From contig CP017950.1 of NCBI GenBank assembly GCA_002838205.1, positions 874,858-938,857 on the forward strand: a DNA stretch of 64,000 bases, in the 5' to 3' direction. Under the pieces are notes generated by a model. The model searched no databases. It worked only from the letters and a program-made list of their open reading frames with translations, and was not told the origin of the DNA. This document shows, in pieces, positions 61,859 through 64,000 of the stretch (its first letter is position 1; every line of letters begins with the position of its first letter). Position numbers and translations under genes: made by a program. Source of the stretch: Tenericutes bacterium MZ-XQ (GTDB lineage: Bacteria > Bacillota_I > Bacilli_A > Acholeplasmatales > Acholeplasmataceae).

Positions 61859-61887
61859 ATGATATCAAATTTTTATGCTTTTGTCAA
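61859..61887 (-). promoter_or_regulatory. Promoter of secG
   Basis: On the minus strand TTGACA, 17 nt, TATCAT. Confidence 0.85.
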
Positions 61888-61933
61888 TAAATCATCGCAA
61901 TCAAAACATCTTTATGGGATATTATCTTTGATT

Positions 61934-62452
61934 TTACATTTTACTATGTTTATGCGCTGGAATTCCTATCAATTTACTATGAGCCGGTGCATCTTTTACT
62001 ACAACCGCATGCGCGCCAATAATGCTGTGATCACCAATGTGTATTGGTCCGATAATTGTTGCATTTGCATAAATGATAACGTCATTACCTATTTTTGGAT
62101 GGCGATCAACTTTTTCGAATGTATTTGCACCTAAAGTGACTCCGTGATAAATCACACATCTATCTCCCACAACTGCTGTTTCACCAATGACAACACCCAT
62201 GCCATGATCAATAAATACACCTTGGCCAATAGTTGCACCTGGATGAATATCGATTCCAGTCTTTCTTCTTGTTCTATAACTGATGAATCTAGCTAGTGTC
62301 TTTAGTTTTTTCTTCCACAAAAAATGTGCAAGACGATGTCTTCTAAGTGCAATAACACCTGGATAAGTGAAAAACAACATAAAACATCCTGGTGCAGCTG
62401 GGTCATACTTTTTAGCTGAGTTTACATCTTTGACAGTACATTTAAAAAACAT
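61934..62452 (-). CDS. cysE: Serine O-acetyltransferase
   Basis: This 172-residue enzyme makes O-acetylserine for cysteine synthesis. The C-terminal part is a left-handed beta helix with hexapeptide repeats ([21 protein letters not shown]) and the active-site histidines. It is short compared with the Bacillus enzyme (about 217 residues). It lies 2 nt after cysK without a clear ribosome site, so it is probably coupled. Confidence 0.93.
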   Translation of the reverse strand: MFFKCTVKDVNSAKKYDPAAPGCFMLFFTYPGVIALRRHRLAHFLWKKKLKTLARFISYRTRRKTGIDIHPGATIGQGVFIDHGMGVVIGETAVVGDRCVIYHGVTLGANTFEKVDRHPKIGNDVIIYANATIIGPIHIGDHSIIGAHAVVVKDAPAHSKLIGIPAHKHSKM

Positions 62453-62454
62453 AA

Positions 62455-63381
62455 TTATTCATATAAAGTTGTCGACAAATAACGTTCACCTGTATCGCAA
62501 ACAATCGCAACTATCCTCTTTCCTTTATTTTCTACTCTTTTCGCAATCTCAGTTGCTGCATATAAAATGGCTCCTGATGAAATACCAGCAAAGACACCTT
62601 CTGTTTTCGCTAATAACCTAGCAGTATTAAAAGCATCTTCATCTGATACAGTAATGATTTCATCGATAACATCACGATTTAATACTTTTGGTACAAATCC
62701 AGCACCAATGCCTTGGATTTTATGTGGACCTTTTTCTCCTTTGGATAACATTGGAGATCCAGATGGTTCAACAGCTATTATTTTAACGTCTTCTAATGTT
62801 TGCTTTAAGACTTCACCCGTACCAGTAACTGTCCCACCTGTACCTACACCAGCAATAAAGAAATCTAACTGATGATCTGTATCGTTTAAGATTTCAATTG
62901 CAGTAGTTTTTCTATGAATTTCTGGGTTTGCTAAGTTTTCAAATTGTAATGGCATGATATAATTATTATGTTTTTTTAACTGTTTTTTTGCATAATCAAT
63001 CGATCCTTGCATCCCTTTTGTTTGATCAGTTAAAACAACTTTTGCTCCTAATGCTTTAACGATTTGCACTCTTTCTTTGGTCACTGTTTCTGGCATCACT
63101 AAAATCAGCTTATATCCTTTAGATGCACAGATAAAAGCTAAACCAATACCTGTATTACCGCTGGTTGGTTCAATAAAAACTGTATCTTCTTTGATTAAAC
63201 CTTTTTCTTCAATACTATTAATTAACGCAAATGCTAGACGATCTTTTACACTTCCTAGTGGGTTTAAGTTTTCTAACTTAACAACGATTTCCGCATGTGC
63301 GCCAACAAGTTTTTCATATTTCATTAACCTTAATAATGGTGTGTTGCCAATAAGTTCTAAATAACTGTTTGCTATTTTCAT
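62455..63381 (-). CDS. cysK: Cysteine synthase (O-acetylserine sulfhydrylase)
   Basis: This 308-residue PLP enzyme has the lysine in NPLGSVKDR, the substrate loop PTSGNTGIG and the PLP-phosphate loop GTGGTVTG. It combines O-acetylserine with sulfide to give cysteine. GGAAGTG lies 6 nt before ATG 63381; upstream the frame is open but hydrophobic and without a ribosome site. It forms a cysK-cysE operon divergent from the next gene. Confidence 0.96.
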   Translation of the reverse strand: MKIANSYLELIGNTPLLRLMKYEKLVGAHAEIVVKLENLNPLGSVKDRLAFALINSIEEKGLIKEDTVFIEPTSGNTGIGLAFICASKGYKLILVMPETVTKERVQIVKALGAKVVLTDQTKGMQGSIDYAKKQLKKHNNYIMPLQFENLANPEIHRKTTAIEILNDTDHQLDFFIAGVGTGGTVTGTGEVLKQTLEDVKIIAVEPSGSPMLSKGEKGPHKIQGIGAGFVPKVLNRDVIDEIITVSDEDAFNTARLLAKTEGVFAGISSGAILYAATEIAKRVENKGKRIVAIVCDTGERYLSTTLYE

Positions 63382-63483
63382 GATTTCACTTCCTTTACCG
63401 TTGTTATTATATAATTTTTTTATAAATAATGCTAGCAATATGATTATTAAAATAAGATATGTTATACTACTTTTGGTGATAAT

Positions 63484-64000
63484 ATGAATATACAAAAATT
63501 TACGTTAGGCATGTATAAAAGCAATTGTTACATCGTCTATGAAAACCAAGATGCAATAATCATAGATCCAGGTTATGAAAGTGCTGAAGTTGTTGCTTTC
63601 ATTGATGATCAAAAACTTAATATCAAAGGTATTTACATAACACACGGACACATTGATCATGTTGGCGGAGTTAAGCAACTTAAATCATTATATAATACTA
63701 AAGTATTTGCACCTTTAAAAGACAAGATATGGTTTATTAAATCCGATTATAATCGTTTAGGTTATGATATCCCAGTTGATCATTTTATCGAAGAAAACTA
63801 TACGCTTACCCTTGGTAACCATGAATTTAAAGTTATTGAAACTCCTGGACACTCTGCAGGAGGAACTGTTTTGTGTGCGTTAAATAGTCTGTTATGTTTT
63901 TCAGGAGACACTCTATTTTTTGAAACAATCGGGCGGACTGATTTACCATTTTCTTCATTTGAAGATATACAAAGTAGTATTTTAAAGCTCTATAAAATGC
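63484..64000 (+). CDS. Metallo-beta-lactamase-fold hydrolase (truncated by window end)
   Basis: The first 172 codons of a glyoxalase-II-like MBL-fold protein are seen, with the metal-binding THGHIDHVGG (about residues 57-66), the later histidine in ETPGHSAGG and the aspartate in FSGDTLFF. GGTGA lies 4 nt before the ATG. The C-terminus is beyond the window. It is divergent from cysK, with TATACT as a -10. Confidence 0.88.
   Translation, partial: MNIQKFTLGMYKSNCYIVYENQDAIIIDPGYESAEVVAFIDDQKLNIKGIYITHGHIDHVGGVKQLKSLYNTKVFAPLKDKIWFIKSDYNRLGYDIPVDHFIEENYTLTLGNHEFKVIETPGHSAGGTVLCALNSLLCFSGDTLFFETIGRTDLPFSSFEDIQSSILKLYKM

Overview
The window looks like a chromosomal segment of a low-GC, AT-rich relative of the Firmicutes, most likely a wall-less Acholeplasma-type Mollicute. 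Tryptophan is written TGG. TGA acts as a stop in tight ATGA overlaps (11914-11917 and 27562-27565), so the standard code applies and not the Mycoplasma code. Gene orders are of Firmicutes type: polA-mutM-coaE-dnaB-dnaI-thrS, ylxM-ffh-ftsY, and phoH-ybeY-cdd-era-recO-glyS-dnaG-rpoD-trmK. No cell-wall synthesis gene is present. The lineage is an inference, since no marker such as rRNA is in the window.

Layout. 0-7.2 kb: an Mrp-type P-loop ATPase, PTS genes crr-ptsI, a lipase-like hydrolase, an SdpI-like membrane protein and an ABC exporter. 7.2-11.1 kb: thrS with a Thr T-box leader, split by an IS110-family element. 11.1-28.4 kb: replication, repair and secretion housekeeping genes, including dnaI, dnaB, polA, ffh, ftsY, topA, rnhB, rbgA, lepB and a soluble FtsK-type translocase. 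28.4-38.1 kb: a type IV pilus or pseudopilus locus with a PilM-PilN fusion, a VanW-like exported protein and three divergent minor-pilin genes, the last with a beta-solenoid-like repeat. 39.0-51.4 kb: an accessory island bounded by two inverted, near-identical IS91-like elements. It carries a methyltransferase, a serine recombinase, two APH-fold kinases, an S51 peptidase and a second IS110 copy, and it ends beside tRNA-Arg. 51.5-64 kb: tRNA-Arg, a MarR regulator, the rpoD macro-operon, rpsU, rsmE, secG, cysE-cysK and a truncated metallo-beta-lactamase-fold gene.

The most unusual signals are these. (1) The two IS110 copies carry a leader with two segments that resemble their own left and right junctions, as expected for guide loops of a bridge RNA. 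Both copies sit at a Shine-Dalgarno-like sequence just before a start codon, and one copy separates the T-box riboswitch from thrS. (2) A pilus machine is present in an apparently wall-less cell. (3) Several intergenic structured RNAs are unidentified. Two of them (about 20.5 kb and 40.9 kb) have their own promoter and terminator and C-rich unpaired segments.

The genes form mostly minus-strand operons with short gaps or overlaps. Many have Shine-Dalgarno sequences that place the start a few codons inside the longest open frame, and the coordinates below use those starts.
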